A DNA stretch of 64,000 nt. Source: Paenibacillus ginsengihumi DSM 21568. GTDB taxonomy: Bacteria; Bacillota; Bacilli; Paenibacillales; NBRC-103111. Both the position numbers and the translations under genes were made by a program. The notes under the pieces were generated by a model that had not been told where the DNA came from, did no database searches, and was given only the letters and a program-made list of their open reading frames with translations. Below, piece by piece: positions 8,747 to 16,930 of this stretch. The stretch is from contig NZ_KB905549.1 of NCBI RefSeq assembly GCF_000380965.1, positions 156,500 to 220,499 of the forward strand, given 5' to 3'. Numbering within the stretch: position 1 is the first letter of the stretch; each line of letters opens with the position of its first letter.

Positions 8747-10549
8747 CTATGATTCCTCATGCGTTCTTATCGGGATTCGTATAGAGACAATCGTTCCCCG
8801 GTCATGAAAGGAGGAAATGCGCACCCCGTAGCCTTCGCCGTATTTTAACAGCAGCCGGGCATGCACGTTGGCGATGCCGAGCGAATCCGATTGCACATAT
8901 TCATGGAGGTTGCCGTCGGCAACGATGCGTTCCAGCCGGGCGAAAATTTCCGACTGCTTCGCCTCCGCCATGCCGTCGCCGTTATCGACAATTTCGATCA
9001 CCAGATCGCTGCCGTCGTCGAAAGCGCTGACGATGATCGCCGCCTGACCGCCACTTGGCTCCACGGCGTACTTCACCGCATTTTCGACAATGGGCTGCAG
9101 CGTCAGCTTGATCAGCAGGCAGCGATGGAACTTGGGATCGACGGCGATGCGGCTTTGGAATTTCGGAAAGCGAATATGCGTAATTTCAAGATATTTCTCG
9201 AGCACGGCCAGCTCCTCTTTCAGCGTAACCTCTTTATCCGAAATTTTGGCCGTATAGCGGTATACATCCGCCAAATTGGCGGCCATGCTGACGACAAGCT
9301 CGTCGTTGTTGATGAGCGCGATGCTTTTGATGACGTCCAATGTATTGTAGAGCAGGTGGGGATTGATTTGATTTTGCAGCGCCTGAATATACGCCTCCCG
9401 TTGGCGCAGGCGTCCCTGCAGCTCCTCCAGCTTCAGGTTAGCAATGGTGTTTATCTGCTCGTCCAATTGCTCGACCATCTTGTTAAAGCTGTAGTTCAGC
9501 TTCATGAATTCGTTGCGCCCTGGATGATATTCCGCGCGGGTCTGGTAATTCCCTTGAAAGACCAGGTCCATCTTCCGCTTGAGATGCAGCACCGGACGGG
9601 TAAACAGGCTGGATGTCAGCGGAACGAGAAAAATCACCATCGCGGCGATGAGCAGGAACGACAGGATGGTCGCGTTTCGCGCGGCGTAAAATCCGCTGGC
9701 CATCTCGTCGAACGGGACGATGGCCACGATCTTCCAGCCCGACAGCTTCAGGCTGCTGACGGACATTAGTACGTCCGTGCCGTTGTACGGCTGCTGGCTG
9801 ACGCCGCCGACCGCCGGCATGCGCAGCGCCCGCAGCGGGGTATCCGCCAGCTTGCGGCCGCGCCACTCCTTCTCGGGATGATAGACGATCGTATCGTCCT
9901 CCGAGACCATCATGAAATGGCCCGTCTGCCCCAGCTTCGAGCGCTCGAAGATCGCTTCGATTTCGGTCAGGTTAAAGTCAATGACGATGGAACCGAGCGG
10001 CTTCAAGGTCCCTGTGCTGTATACCGGATTGATAATCGTGATCACCGACATGCCGAGAATTTGCGGGTAGGTGATATCGTGCGTCGGGATGAGAACGCGC
10101 TCTTCGGCAAAAGGCACCTCGTACCAAGGCTCCTTCCGGGCGTCGATCGAACTGAAATAAGAGCTGCGCATCGCCAGCACTCTCCCGTCCAGCGACTTCA
10201 TAAACATACCTTGGATTTCGCTGTAATTTAAGGCGACATACCGGCTGAGCTGGGATTGAATTTCGTCGATCTCGAAGCTGGAGAGCGGCTCGCCTTCATA
10301 CCATCGCTGAAACAGCTGCGTATTCGTAAACGTCTTCGTCGATTTGGACAGCTGATCCAAATAAAACTCCATATGATGATTCAAGCGCTCGGTCGCCTCT
10401 TCCGTGACCGTATGGAAATCCTGCCTGACGGCATTGCTGTAATTGTAGTGCGAGAAGATGCCCATCAGAATGACGGAAACGAGGCATATCGCCATAAACA
10501 AGGCGACCATGCTCACTTTGATCGAGAACCGCATCCAAAATCGTCTCAT
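8747..10549 (-). CDS. YesM-type sensor histidine kinase (module 1)
   Basis: Membrane sensor kinase of about 600 residues that should phosphorylate the response regulator encoded just before it. Order of parts: membrane helix near residues 13-38, an extracellular Cache-like sensor to about 280, a second helix (ATILSFLLIAAMVIFLVPL), a HAMP linker, then the His_kinase domain with NQINPHLLYNTLDVIKS carrying the phosphorylated His. The ATP-binding domain follows, with VENAVKYAVEP (N box), DNGDGM (G1) and SLGIANVHARL (G2). Its start overlaps the regulator's stop by 4 bases, which indicates translational coupling. It probably senses the incoming sugar directly or through the binding protein. Confidence 0.93.
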   Translation of the reverse strand: MRRFWMRFSIKVSMVALFMAICLVSVILMGIFSHYNYSNAVRQDFHTVTEEATERLNHHMEFYLDQLSKSTKTFTNTQLFQRWYEGEPLSSFEIDEIQSQLSRYVALNYSEIQGMFMKSLDGRVLAMRSSYFSSIDARKEPWYEVPFAEERVLIPTHDITYPQILGMSVITIINPVYSTGTLKPLGSIVIDFNLTEIEAIFERSKLGQTGHFMMVSEDDTIVYHPEKEWRGRKLADTPLRALRMPAVGGVSQQPYNGTDVLMSVSSLKLSGWKIVAIVPFDEMASGFYAARNATILSFLLIAAMVIFLVPLTSSLFTRPVLHLKRKMDLVFQGNYQTRAEYHPGRNEFMKLNYSFNKMVEQLDEQINTIANLKLEELQGRLRQREAYIQALQNQINPHLLYNTLDVIKSIALINNDELVVSMAANLADVYRYTAKISDKEVTLKEELAVLEKYLEITHIRFPKFQSRIAVDPKFHRCLLIKLTLQPIVENAVKYAVEPSGGQAAIIVSAFDDGSDLVIEIVDNGDGMAEAKQSEIFARLERIVADGNLHEYVQSDSLGIANVHARLLLKYGEGYGVRISSFHDRGTIVSIRIPIRTHEES

Positions 10550-11559
10550 ACGCCCATCCCTTTGCGATATTCATTCGGCGACCAGCCGGTTACATTTTTG
10601 AATACGCGGTTAAAATAAGGAACAGAGGAAAATCCGACGATCTCTGCCACCTGATAAATTTTCAGATCCGGTTCGAGCAGCAGCTCCTTCGCTTTTTGAA
10701 TCCGGATCTGGTTCAAATAGTTGATGAAGGAATCGTTCGTATGCTGCTTGAACAGCGCGCTGAAATGCGAGACGCTCAGGCCCACGTATTCGGCGATGTG
10801 CGACAGGCTGATCTCCTGCATGTAGTTCTTCTCCGCATAATCGCACGCTTTCTTGACGACAAGACGAACAGGCCTCTTATCCTGGGTTTGACTGAGCTGG
10901 CACCACTGCTCTGTTAGCTGCTGAATATGCCGTTTCAACGATTCTTCGCTTTCGTCCGCCACCAAAGCTTTTTTATAATCCGGGTAGTGGAACTCCAGCA
11001 AATCGCTTATTTTGCCGGCCAGAATGCGAAGCAGACCGATTTTGGAGCCCGGATGGCTCTTCCGGTTCGCCACAATCGATTTCAGCAGACTCGACAGCTC
11101 CGCGTGCAGCCGGTCCACGTCCATCTCCTGAATATGATTCATAAAGGCTTGAATCGCCATCAACTGCTCGTGAACGGGAGATAGCATCTCGAGCCGATAG
11201 ATCGACCGTTCTAACGCTTCCTTCAGCATTTCCTGGCGAACGGGCTTCAGCACATACTCGGAAACCCCGTAGCGAATGCCCTGCTGCGCATAGGCGAAAT
11301 TGTCGTAACCGCTAACAATAATGCTGACGATCGGAAATTTGATGTCATCGATCTGCTTCAGCAAGGACAGTCCGTCCAGCTTGGGCATCATGATATCCGT
11401 AATCAAGACCGTCGGGCACAGCTCCTGAATCAGATTCCAGGCTTCCATGCCGTTATTGGCTTCTCCCACTACTTTAAATCCGCCGCCAATTCGCTCTATC
11501 ATTTCAACGATACCCCCGCGGACCCAATGTTCATCTTCCGCCACAAGGACATGGTACAT
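10546..11559 (-). CDS. YesN-type response regulator with AraC output domain (module 1)
   Basis: Cytoplasmic transcription regulator of about 337 residues. The start is ATG 11559 (MYHVLVAEDE) with GGGAGGCG upstream; the in-frame start at 11613 is poorer. The receiver domain has the acidic pair E8/D9, phosphoacceptor D55 in TDIMMPKLDGL, and the usual Lys in YVLKPVRQE. A linker of about 120 residues precedes a C-terminal AraC-type double helix-turn-helix (DYAEKNYMQEISLSHIAEYVGLS... to SPNEYRKGMGV). Cognate kinase overlaps downstream. It is the first gene of the leftward module 1 and probably activates the binding-protein promoter. Confidence 0.93.
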   Translation of the reverse strand: MYHVLVAEDEHWVRGGIVEMIERIGGGFKVVGEANNGMEAWNLIQELCPTVLITDIMMPKLDGLSLLKQIDDIKFPIVSIIVSGYDNFAYAQQGIRYGVSEYVLKPVRQEMLKEALERSIYRLEMLSPVHEQLMAIQAFMNHIQEMDVDRLHAELSSLLKSIVANRKSHPGSKIGLLRILAGKISDLLEFHYPDYKKALVADESEESLKRHIQQLTEQWCQLSQTQDKRPVRLVVKKACDYAEKNYMQEISLSHIAEYVGLSVSHFSALFKQHTNDSFINYLNQIRIQKAKELLLEPDLKIYQVAEIVGFSSVPYFNRVFKNVTGWSPNEYRKGMGV

Positions 11560-11681
11560 TGTAAGCGCCTCCCATTTTGTCGTATAAAGTAGGTTTTGCT
11601 CGAATTTTGTCACATATAATTATTCTGGCTCGATTCGAATTCTCCTTTAATGCGCATACCGGAACTTCCTGCCTGGAGAGC

Positions 11682-11729
11682 GGAAAGGGTATGGACGGCC
11701 TGGTAATGCTTCCACCCCATACCCTTTCC
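11682..11729. other. 13-bp-arm intergenic hairpin
   Basis: GGAAAGGGTATGG at 11682-11694 is exactly mirrored by CCATACCCTTTCC at 11717-11729, with a 22-base loop. It lies between the stop codon of sulfatase 4 and the start of the module 1 regulator. No T-run follows on either strand, so it is not a typical intrinsic terminator. A similar arm sequence (AAGGATATGGGG with CCCCTATCCTT) frames the structured spacer at 16.8-16.9 kb. Confidence 0.6.
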
Positions 11730-11784
11730 CTGCAAGACATGTTCCAGCCATACAAAAAGGAGGCGACCGGTCGCCCCCCGCGTT

Positions 11785-13104
11785 TCACAAGCTTTTCCAA
11801 TTGCTCTTCGGGTCCTGAATGGCCGGCCGCGTCAGTCCGCCGGTCTCGTCCCACCACGCTTTGACCGTTCGGTGCAAGCGCAGCCGCGTCTCGTTCAGCT
11901 CGGGACGGCCGGCTACGTTCTCGATCTCGTCAGGGTCCTCTTGAAGGTTATACATCTCCTCCAGATCGTCGTCCAAATAATACACATATTTCCATTCCTT
12001 CGTCTGGATGCCGATCATCGGATGATGTCCCCAGTAAGCCTTGTAATGCTCGAAGAACACATGCTCGTCCTGCGGCGGCTCCGATCTTTCCAGCACGGGC
12101 AGCAAAGAGCCTCCTTCGCATTCCTCGGGCACCGCGATCCCGGCGGCATCCAGCAGCGTCCCCGGAATCGCGGCCGTAGAGACGAGGTCGGGAATGACCT
12201 TCCGCTTCGGCTCGGCGCCCGGGACATACAGGATCAGCGGAACATTATAGAGCTCCTTATACGGGAGAACCCCTTTCAGCCGCAGCCGGTGAGCTCCCTG
12301 CATGTCCCCGTGATCGCTGGTAAACAGAATCGCCGTATTGTCAAGCAGCTTCCTCGCTTCCAGCTTATCCATGATGCGGCCCAAATACGCATCCACAAGC
12401 GCCAGCATCGCTCTGTACCGCTGCGCGTCGCGCCGCACCAGCTCTTCGCTGAGCAGCGATTCGCCTTTGGCCGAGCGCTCCCGCTGAAACGGCGGCTTGC
12501 CGGACAAGTCGTCCTTGTAGAAGCTGTCTGGCACAGGCATCTCCTCAAGCGGGAATTGCCCTGCATAGCGCTCAATAAGCTCAAAAGGGTGATCGACGGG
12601 CGAGTTCGGATGCGGCATATACCAGTTCAGCTTCATAAAGAACGGCTTGGCGCCGTCGTAATCGTCCAAATAATTTAACGCTTGCGCCGTCGTTCTGGCA
12701 TCCTTGTAGCTGTGGAAGCGGGGATCGGGATTAGCCCCTGCCAGCTCCATCCCGTCCGTGCGGTAATCGGTGACCTGGAACTCGTGATCGGCCGGCGACA
12801 AGCCAAGATGCCACTTGCCGAAATACACCGTCTCATATCCCGCTTGATTAAACGGCTTGGCAATGCTCCATTCCTGCGGGTCCAGCACATGCCCGATCTG
12901 ATATACTCCCACTTGGTGCGGAAACTTCCCGGTCATCCAGGTGGCGCGGGACGGCGAACATTGCGCCGATGTGCTGATCGCTCCCGTAAATCGCACGGAT
13001 CGCTCCGCCAGCCTGTCGAGATTCGGCGTCACGTAGCTCGGGTCTGCGCAGCCCATGGCGCTTGCCTGCTGCTGGTCCGTCGAAATCATGATCACGTTCT
13101 TCAT
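11785..13104 (-). CDS. S1-type sulfatase, cytoplasmic (sulfatase 4)
   Basis: Predicted formylglycine-dependent sulfatase of 439 residues. The start is ATG 13104 (MKNVIMISTDQQQASAMGC) with GAGGTG seven bases upstream. Activation motif CSPSR begins at Cys49 in ISTSAQCSPSRATWMTGKFPHQVG, the strongest signature of the six. FTSDHGDMQGAHRL gives the distal metal and substrate site. No signal peptide. It lies 98 bp downstream of the IclR regulator in the same direction, so the two may share a transcript, and the gentisate operon diverges from that regulator. It could serve module 1, module 2, or a sulfated aromatic compound linked to the gentisate genes; sequence does not decide. Confidence 0.92.
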   Translation of the reverse strand: MKNVIMISTDQQQASAMGCADPSYVTPNLDRLAERSVRFTGAISTSAQCSPSRATWMTGKFPHQVGVYQIGHVLDPQEWSIAKPFNQAGYETVYFGKWHLGLSPADHEFQVTDYRTDGMELAGANPDPRFHSYKDARTTAQALNYLDDYDGAKPFFMKLNWYMPHPNSPVDHPFELIERYAGQFPLEEMPVPDSFYKDDLSGKPPFQRERSAKGESLLSEELVRRDAQRYRAMLALVDAYLGRIMDKLEARKLLDNTAILFTSDHGDMQGAHRLRLKGVLPYKELYNVPLILYVPGAEPKRKVIPDLVSTAAIPGTLLDAAGIAVPEECEGGSLLPVLERSEPPQDEHVFFEHYKAYWGHHPMIGIQTKEWKYVYYLDDDLEEMYNLQEDPDEIENVAGRPELNETRLRLHRTVKAWWDETGGLTRPAIQDPKSNWKSL

Positions 13105-13202
13105 ACTTAAGCACCTCGGCTTCACGCTGTTTTCTTTCACTTTAAACCAAGGCGCCGGGCATGTCCTTCTACAAATCGCTGTTTTCTTATCCAAACCTGC
13201 CG

Positions 13203-13979
13203 TTACTTCCCCGACGGGCGAAAATGGTATCCGAACGCCTCCGAGACCTCGTTCCTCATCTTGAGCAAGTATTGGCTCATCATCTCGTCCATCCGGCTGG
13301 CGATCGTGCCGCTGAAGCCGACGACGACGATGACGCCGAGCAGCCTGGCTTCAAAGTTGAAAATCGGCACGGCGATGGAGGAGATGCTGGACACCAGCGG
13401 CTCGCTGGCAAACGCGATAGCATGCTCGCGAACCGCTTCCAGGTCTTCGGCAAGCGTCTGCCGCTGCGCTTCGTCCAGCCGCTCCCATTCCTTGCGCAGC
13501 CAATCGTCTGCGAACGGTTCGCCGGCGAATGCTGCGAACACCTTGCCTGCTGCGGACGTGACGGGCAGGACGGTGCCGATCTGCGCGCCGATGTTCAGCC
13601 CTTCCAGGCTGTTGATCAAGCGGATGACCATCGGACCGTTATGAGACCACATGGTCAGCAGCACCGTATTTTTGCAGGCGCTATTGATTTCGTGAAGAAA
13701 GGGCATGACCCTCTCGATCACGTTTTCCTGGTTGACCGCCTTCATCCCGTATTCGACGAGCTTGCTTCCGAGCGAATACAGCCCGCTGCTTTTATCCCGA
13801 TAAAGCAATCCGGCCAGCGTGAGCGTATTCAAATATTTGTGCAGATTGCTCTTGCTCATCCCGGCCATTTCGTAAATTTCGTTATACTTCAGCGCTCTGC
13901 CGCTGGAGGCGACGATATCGAGAACCGCGCAGCCGACCTGCAGCGACTGAATCACGTTGCTTGCTTTCGTATCCGTCAT
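13203..13979 (-). CDS. IclR-family transcription regulator
   Basis: Dimeric effector-responsive DNA-binding protein of about 258 residues. The start is ATG 13979 (MTDTKASNVIQSLQVG), nine bases after AAAGG; a TTG nine bases further upstream is possible. The N-terminal winged helix (residues 8-70, ALKYNEIYEMAGMSKSNLHKYLNTL) is followed by the IclR effector domain, with EEmsQ-like terminal region. It diverges from the gentisate genes, and the shared 230-bp spacer holds two perfect inverted repeats beside the operon promoter. That arrangement points to local control of gentisate degradation, and possibly of the downstream sulfatase. Confidence 0.9.
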   Translation of the reverse strand: MTDTKASNVIQSLQVGCAVLDIVASSGRALKYNEIYEMAGMSKSNLHKYLNTLTLAGLLYRDKSSGLYSLGSKLVEYGMKAVNQENVIERVMPFLHEINSACKNTVLLTMWSHNGPMVIRLINSLEGLNIGAQIGTVLPVTSAAGKVFAAFAGEPFADDWLRKEWERLDEAQRQTLAEDLEAVREHAIAFASEPLVSSISSIAVPIFNFEARLLGVIVVVGFSGTIASRMDEMMSQYLLKMRNEVSEAFGYHFRPSGK

Positions 13980-14105
13980 GTATGACAACCTTTCCGATAA
14001 GGATGCTTTTTTCCCATCATAACTTCTACAAAGTGCCGCCGCAAGACAGCGCCTGTCCCCCTTTCCCGCTCCAGGACCGAACGAAGACAGCGCAAAAAAT
14101 GCGTG

Positions 14106-14157
14106 TTGACAATCAAAGCGATTTGATTTTGAATAGTTTTAGAGAACTTATTTCTCT
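14106..14157 (+). promoter_or_regulatory. Promoter and two inverted repeats before the gentisate operon
   Basis: TTGACA at 14106-14111 is followed, 17 bp later, by TTGAAT at 14129-14134. The spacer is itself a perfect inverted repeat, AATCAAA-GCGA-TTTGATT (14111-14128), placed where a bound protein would block polymerase. A second perfect repeat, AGAGAA-CTTAT-TTCTCT (14141-14157), lies at the expected transcription start. Both are good operator candidates for the divergent IclR protein. Confidence 0.55.
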
Positions 14158-14212
14158 ATTTGTGTAGTTTATTCCTGTAAAGCTGCAATATTTCGTTAAG
14201 GAGGCTGTTACT

Positions 14213-15148
14213 TTGAAGCTGGTCAGTTACACGGTTAACGGAATCACAAGAATCGGCTGTATCGCCGGCGAGCAGGTGATCGATCTGAATTACGCCTACC
14301 GCTCGCAGCTGGAAGCCGCCGGCTCCCTTCGCGCCGCCCACATCGCCGAGGCGTATGTGCCGGCTGATATGGTCGAGTTTCTGCAAGGCGGGGAAGAAAG
14401 CATGAGCCTGGCGCGGGAAGCCGCAGACTACGCCGTTCAGCATGCCGACACCTTGAAATATCCGGCCATATTCAACGCCCAGGACGTCAAAATCGAAGCT
14501 CCGGTCTTAACCCCCGGGAAAATGATCTGCGTCGGCCATAACTATCGCGAGCATATTTTGGAGATGAAGCGCGAGCTGCCGGAATTCCCGGTCGTTTTTG
14601 CCAAATATGCCAGCACGATTATCGGGCCGCAGGACGACATCCCGTTCTATCCCATTTCGGAGCAGCTTGATTATGAGGCCGAATTCGCCTTCGTGATCGG
14701 GAAGCGGGCCAGGAACGTATCCCAGGCCGACGCGCTGAATTATGTAGCCGGTTACACGATCGCCAACGACGTTACCTATCGCGACATTCAGCGAAGAACG
14801 ATTCAATGGATGCAGGGAAAAGCGGTGGACGGCAGCGCCCCGATGGGACCGTGGCTCGTCACGAGCGACGAGCTGACAGACCCTTCCGGACTGGAGGTCG
14901 TGCTGACCGTGAACGGAGAAGAGCGCCAGCGCTCCAACACGGCCAATCTTGTATTTACCGTGCCGCGGCTCGTCGAATTTTTGTCCGGCCTGATGACACT
15001 GGAGCCCGGCGACGTCATATTGACGGGCACTCCGGGCGGCGTCGGCGTGGCCCGCGAGCCTCAAGTGTTCCTGAAGGACGGCGACGTCGTGCGCATCGAG
15101 ATCGATCGAATCGGAGCATTGGAAAATAAAGTGCGAAAAGCAGACTGA
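14213..15148 (+). CDS. FAH-family hydrolase, probable fumarylpyruvate hydrolase
   Basis: Cytoplasmic FAH-family enzyme, 311 residues; given the neighbours it most likely splits fumarylpyruvate into fumarate and pyruvate. TTG start at 14213, with AAGGAGG at suitable spacing. An N-terminal region of about 95 residues precedes the FAH core. In the core, GHNYREH (substrate loop), DYEAEFAFVIGKRARNV (two acidic metal ligands), GYTIANDVTYRDIQ and the terminal GDVILTGTPGGVG are all present. It is the first gene of a three-gene + strand unit, 14 bp before the DinB-fold gene. Family membership is certain. The alternative is another FAH reaction such as acylpyruvate or 2-keto-acid hydrolysis. Confidence 0.88.
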   Translation: MKLVSYTVNGITRIGCIAGEQVIDLNYAYRSQLEAAGSLRAAHIAEAYVPADMVEFLQGGEESMSLAREAADYAVQHADTLKYPAIFNAQDVKIEAPVLTPGKMICVGHNYREHILEMKRELPEFPVVFAKYASTIIGPQDDIPFYPISEQLDYEAEFAFVIGKRARNVSQADALNYVAGYTIANDVTYRDIQRRTIQWMQGKAVDGSAPMGPWLVTSDELTDPSGLEVVLTVNGEERQRSNTANLVFTVPRLVEFLSGLMTLEPGDVILTGTPGGVGVAREPQVFLKDGDVVRIEIDRIGALENKVRKAD

Positions 15149-15162
15149 GGAGGCCGGAAGCC

Positions 15163-15651
15163 GTGAACATGCAAGAAGCGATCGCAAGCATCCAGCAAAG
15201 CCTGGATACGACGGTTGAGATGTGCAAGGATTTGCCGCAGGAGCTGCTTCGCTGGAAGCCTGCGGAAGATAAGTGGTCGGTCATCGAAGTGCTGTGCCAT
15301 GTCGAGGAGGCGATTCCGTATTGGCTGGATGAAGTCGGCAAGCTCGTCGAATCCCCCGGGGCCGAGTGGGGACGCGGCTTGCAGGACGTGCGGCGCCTCG
15401 CTGCCGTAGCCGCAGCGGAGAGCCGCCCGTTAGGGGAAGTGCTTGCGGCGATCCGGCAAGCCAAGGAGCAGGTTCAATCCGTCCTTGGCCCGTTGACCGC
15501 GGAGCAGCTCGGGCAGGCAGCGCCGAGCCGCAATCCCCGGTTCGGCACGAAGCCGCTGTCCTTCGTCATCGAGCATTTGCTCGTCGAGCATGCCGCCAAG
15601 CATGCGGAGCAAATCGCCCGCAATATCGAGCAGTACAAGCAAGCCGGCTAG
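15163..15651 (+). CDS. DinB-fold protein, candidate thiol-dependent maleylpyruvate isomerase
   Basis: Small cytoplasmic four-helix protein of 162 residues. GTG start at 15163 with AGGAGG nine bases upstream (an ATG follows two codons later). His46 in VLCHVEE and His143/His147 in VEHAAKHAEQ (H-x3-H) reproduce the three-histidine metal site of the DinB/YfiT superfamily; His138 is close by. It lies between the fumarylpyruvate hydrolase-type gene and gentisate dioxygenase, where the maleylpyruvate isomerase is expected. Known members of this superfamily include mycothiol-dependent maleylpyruvate isomerase and, as I recall, a thiol-dependent one from a Paenibacillus strain. Function is therefore inferred from fold plus position. 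A general bacillithiol or detoxification transferase is the alternative. Confidence 0.75.
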   Translation: MNMQEAIASIQQSLDTTVEMCKDLPQELLRWKPAEDKWSVIEVLCHVEEAIPYWLDEVGKLVESPGAEWGRGLQDVRRLAAVAAAESRPLGEVLAAIRQAKEQVQSVLGPLTAEQLGQAAPSRNPRFGTKPLSFVIEHLLVEHAAKHAEQIARNIEQYKQAG

Positions 15652-15680
15652 CATACTACACGAAACGAGGTTGAAGACTT

Positions 15681-16784
15681 ATGGCGGAAAAGAACGATTT
15701 TTTTCAAAGCCAAACGGTGCTGGACTTTAACAAGTCTCTCGAGCCTTTTCATCTGGGCCCGTTATGGCATGCCATTCCGGAGCTGATGCATAAACAGCCT
15801 ACGCCGCAAGCCGTTCCGTATCTATGGAAATGGGAAACGCTTTATGCGAAGTTAATGGAAGCCAAGGACATCTTCACCCCTGAACGCGGCGGCGAAAGGC
15901 GGGCCATTTATTTGCAAAATCCCGGCTTGACCGGCCGCCAGCCCTGGGGCTGGGCCTCCACCACGCAGACCTTATATGCCGCCGTGCAGTTGATCCTGCC
16001 GGGCGAGACGGCCCCGTCGCATCGCCATACGCAAAGCGCGCTGCGCTTTATTATGAAAGGTGAAGGCGCTTACTCTATCGTGCAGGGCGAACGGATCTTC
16101 ATGGAGGAAGGGGATTTCCTCACTACGCCGAAAGGGCTATGGCACGGTCACGGCCACCCAGGCGACAAGCCGATGATCTGGATGGATTGTCTCGACATTC
16201 CGACCATTTACGCCATCGGGGGGACGTTCTTCGAGCATTATCCCGAGACGATCGAGCAGCCGCAGGCGCCCGACAATTATTCGTCCCACCGCTATGCCGG
16301 CGGCATGGTCCGTCCCATATCCGACCGCCGTCCCCAGGCCGCTCCGCTCGGATCGTACAAATGGGCGCAGACGCTTGCCGCCCTTGACGGCCTGAGCCAG
16401 TACGAGCCCGATCCGTACGACGGTTATGCGGTCGAATATATCAATCCGTCGAACGGCAGGACTGCGAGTCCGAACATCGCCTCCTGGATGCAGAAGCTGC
16501 CCCAGGGCTTCCATTCCAAGGCGCACCGGCATACCCATTCGGTGATCTATCAGGTGTTCAAAGGCTGCGGCTATTCCATCATCGACGGCGTGCGCTTCGA
16601 TTGGTCCGAAGGCGACTTCCTCGTCATCCCGAACTGGGCGCTGCATGAGCATGTCGCCTTGGCCGATTCCTATCTGTTCTCGGCAAGCGACCTGCCGATT
16701 ATGGAGAAATTCGAGGTGGACCGGGAGGAAGGTTACGAAGGGCAGCAGGCCGTCACCGGCGTGTTCGAGCCTTTGCTGCCTTGA
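15681..16784 (+). CDS. gtdA: Gentisate 1,2-dioxygenase (bicupin)
   Basis: Fe(II) ring-cleavage enzyme that opens gentisate to maleylpyruvate; 367 residues in two cupin halves. The N-terminal half carries FHLGPLWHAIPEL and LQLILPG-type TLYAAVQLILPGETAPSHRHTQSALRFI, whose H-x-H supplies iron ligands, then GLWHGHGH with the third His. The second half repeats the fold (SKAHRHTHSVIYQVFKG, NWALHEHV). These blocks match the characterised gentisate dioxygenases closely. It ends the three-gene unit, 29 bp after the DinB-fold gene, and converges on the histidine kinase gene. No 3-hydroxybenzoate 6-hydroxylase is present in the window, so the source of gentisate is not seen here. Confidence 0.9.
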   Translation: MAEKNDFFQSQTVLDFNKSLEPFHLGPLWHAIPELMHKQPTPQAVPYLWKWETLYAKLMEAKDIFTPERGGERRAIYLQNPGLTGRQPWGWASTTQTLYAAVQLILPGETAPSHRHTQSALRFIMKGEGAYSIVQGERIFMEEGDFLTTPKGLWHGHGHPGDKPMIWMDCLDIPTIYAIGGTFFEHYPETIEQPQAPDNYSSHRYAGGMVRPISDRRPQAAPLGSYKWAQTLAALDGLSQYEPDPYDGYAVEYINPSNGRTASPNIASWMQKLPQGFHSKAHRHTHSVIYQVFKGCGYSIIDGVRFDWSEGDFLVIPNWALHEHVALADSYLFSASDLPIMEKFEVDREEGYEGQQAVTGVFEPLLP

Positions 16785-16802
16785 TTCGGCTGGCTTGAGG
16801 GA

Positions 16803-16917
16803 GGAAAGGATATGGGGCTCCAGCCGCTGTTGAAGTCATATTCCTTCATTAGGCTGTGCGGCAGGAACGCGACTTCAAGGCGGCCCGTAAACTTCCCCCC
16901 TATCCTTACTCCTTGCA
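16803..16917. other. Long structured spacer between convergent genes
   Basis: Nested arms: AAGGATATGGGG pairs imperfectly with CCCCTATCCTT at the outside, AGCCGC lies opposite GGCGGC, and TTGAAGTC pairs with GACTTCAA inside. The centre is a loop of about 35 bases. The element fills the spacer between the dioxygenase and kinase stop codons, so it may end transcription from both sides, although there is no clear T-run. Its outer arm resembles the hairpin at 11682-11729. Confidence 0.5.
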
Positions 16918-16930
16918 GCGTCCCCATGAT

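Noticed and set aside
15163-15651. DNA-damage-inducible role suggested by the name DinB
   Set aside because: The DinB fold family is mostly metal-dependent thiol enzymes; the operon context favours a metabolic role. It is unrelated to DNA polymerase IV.
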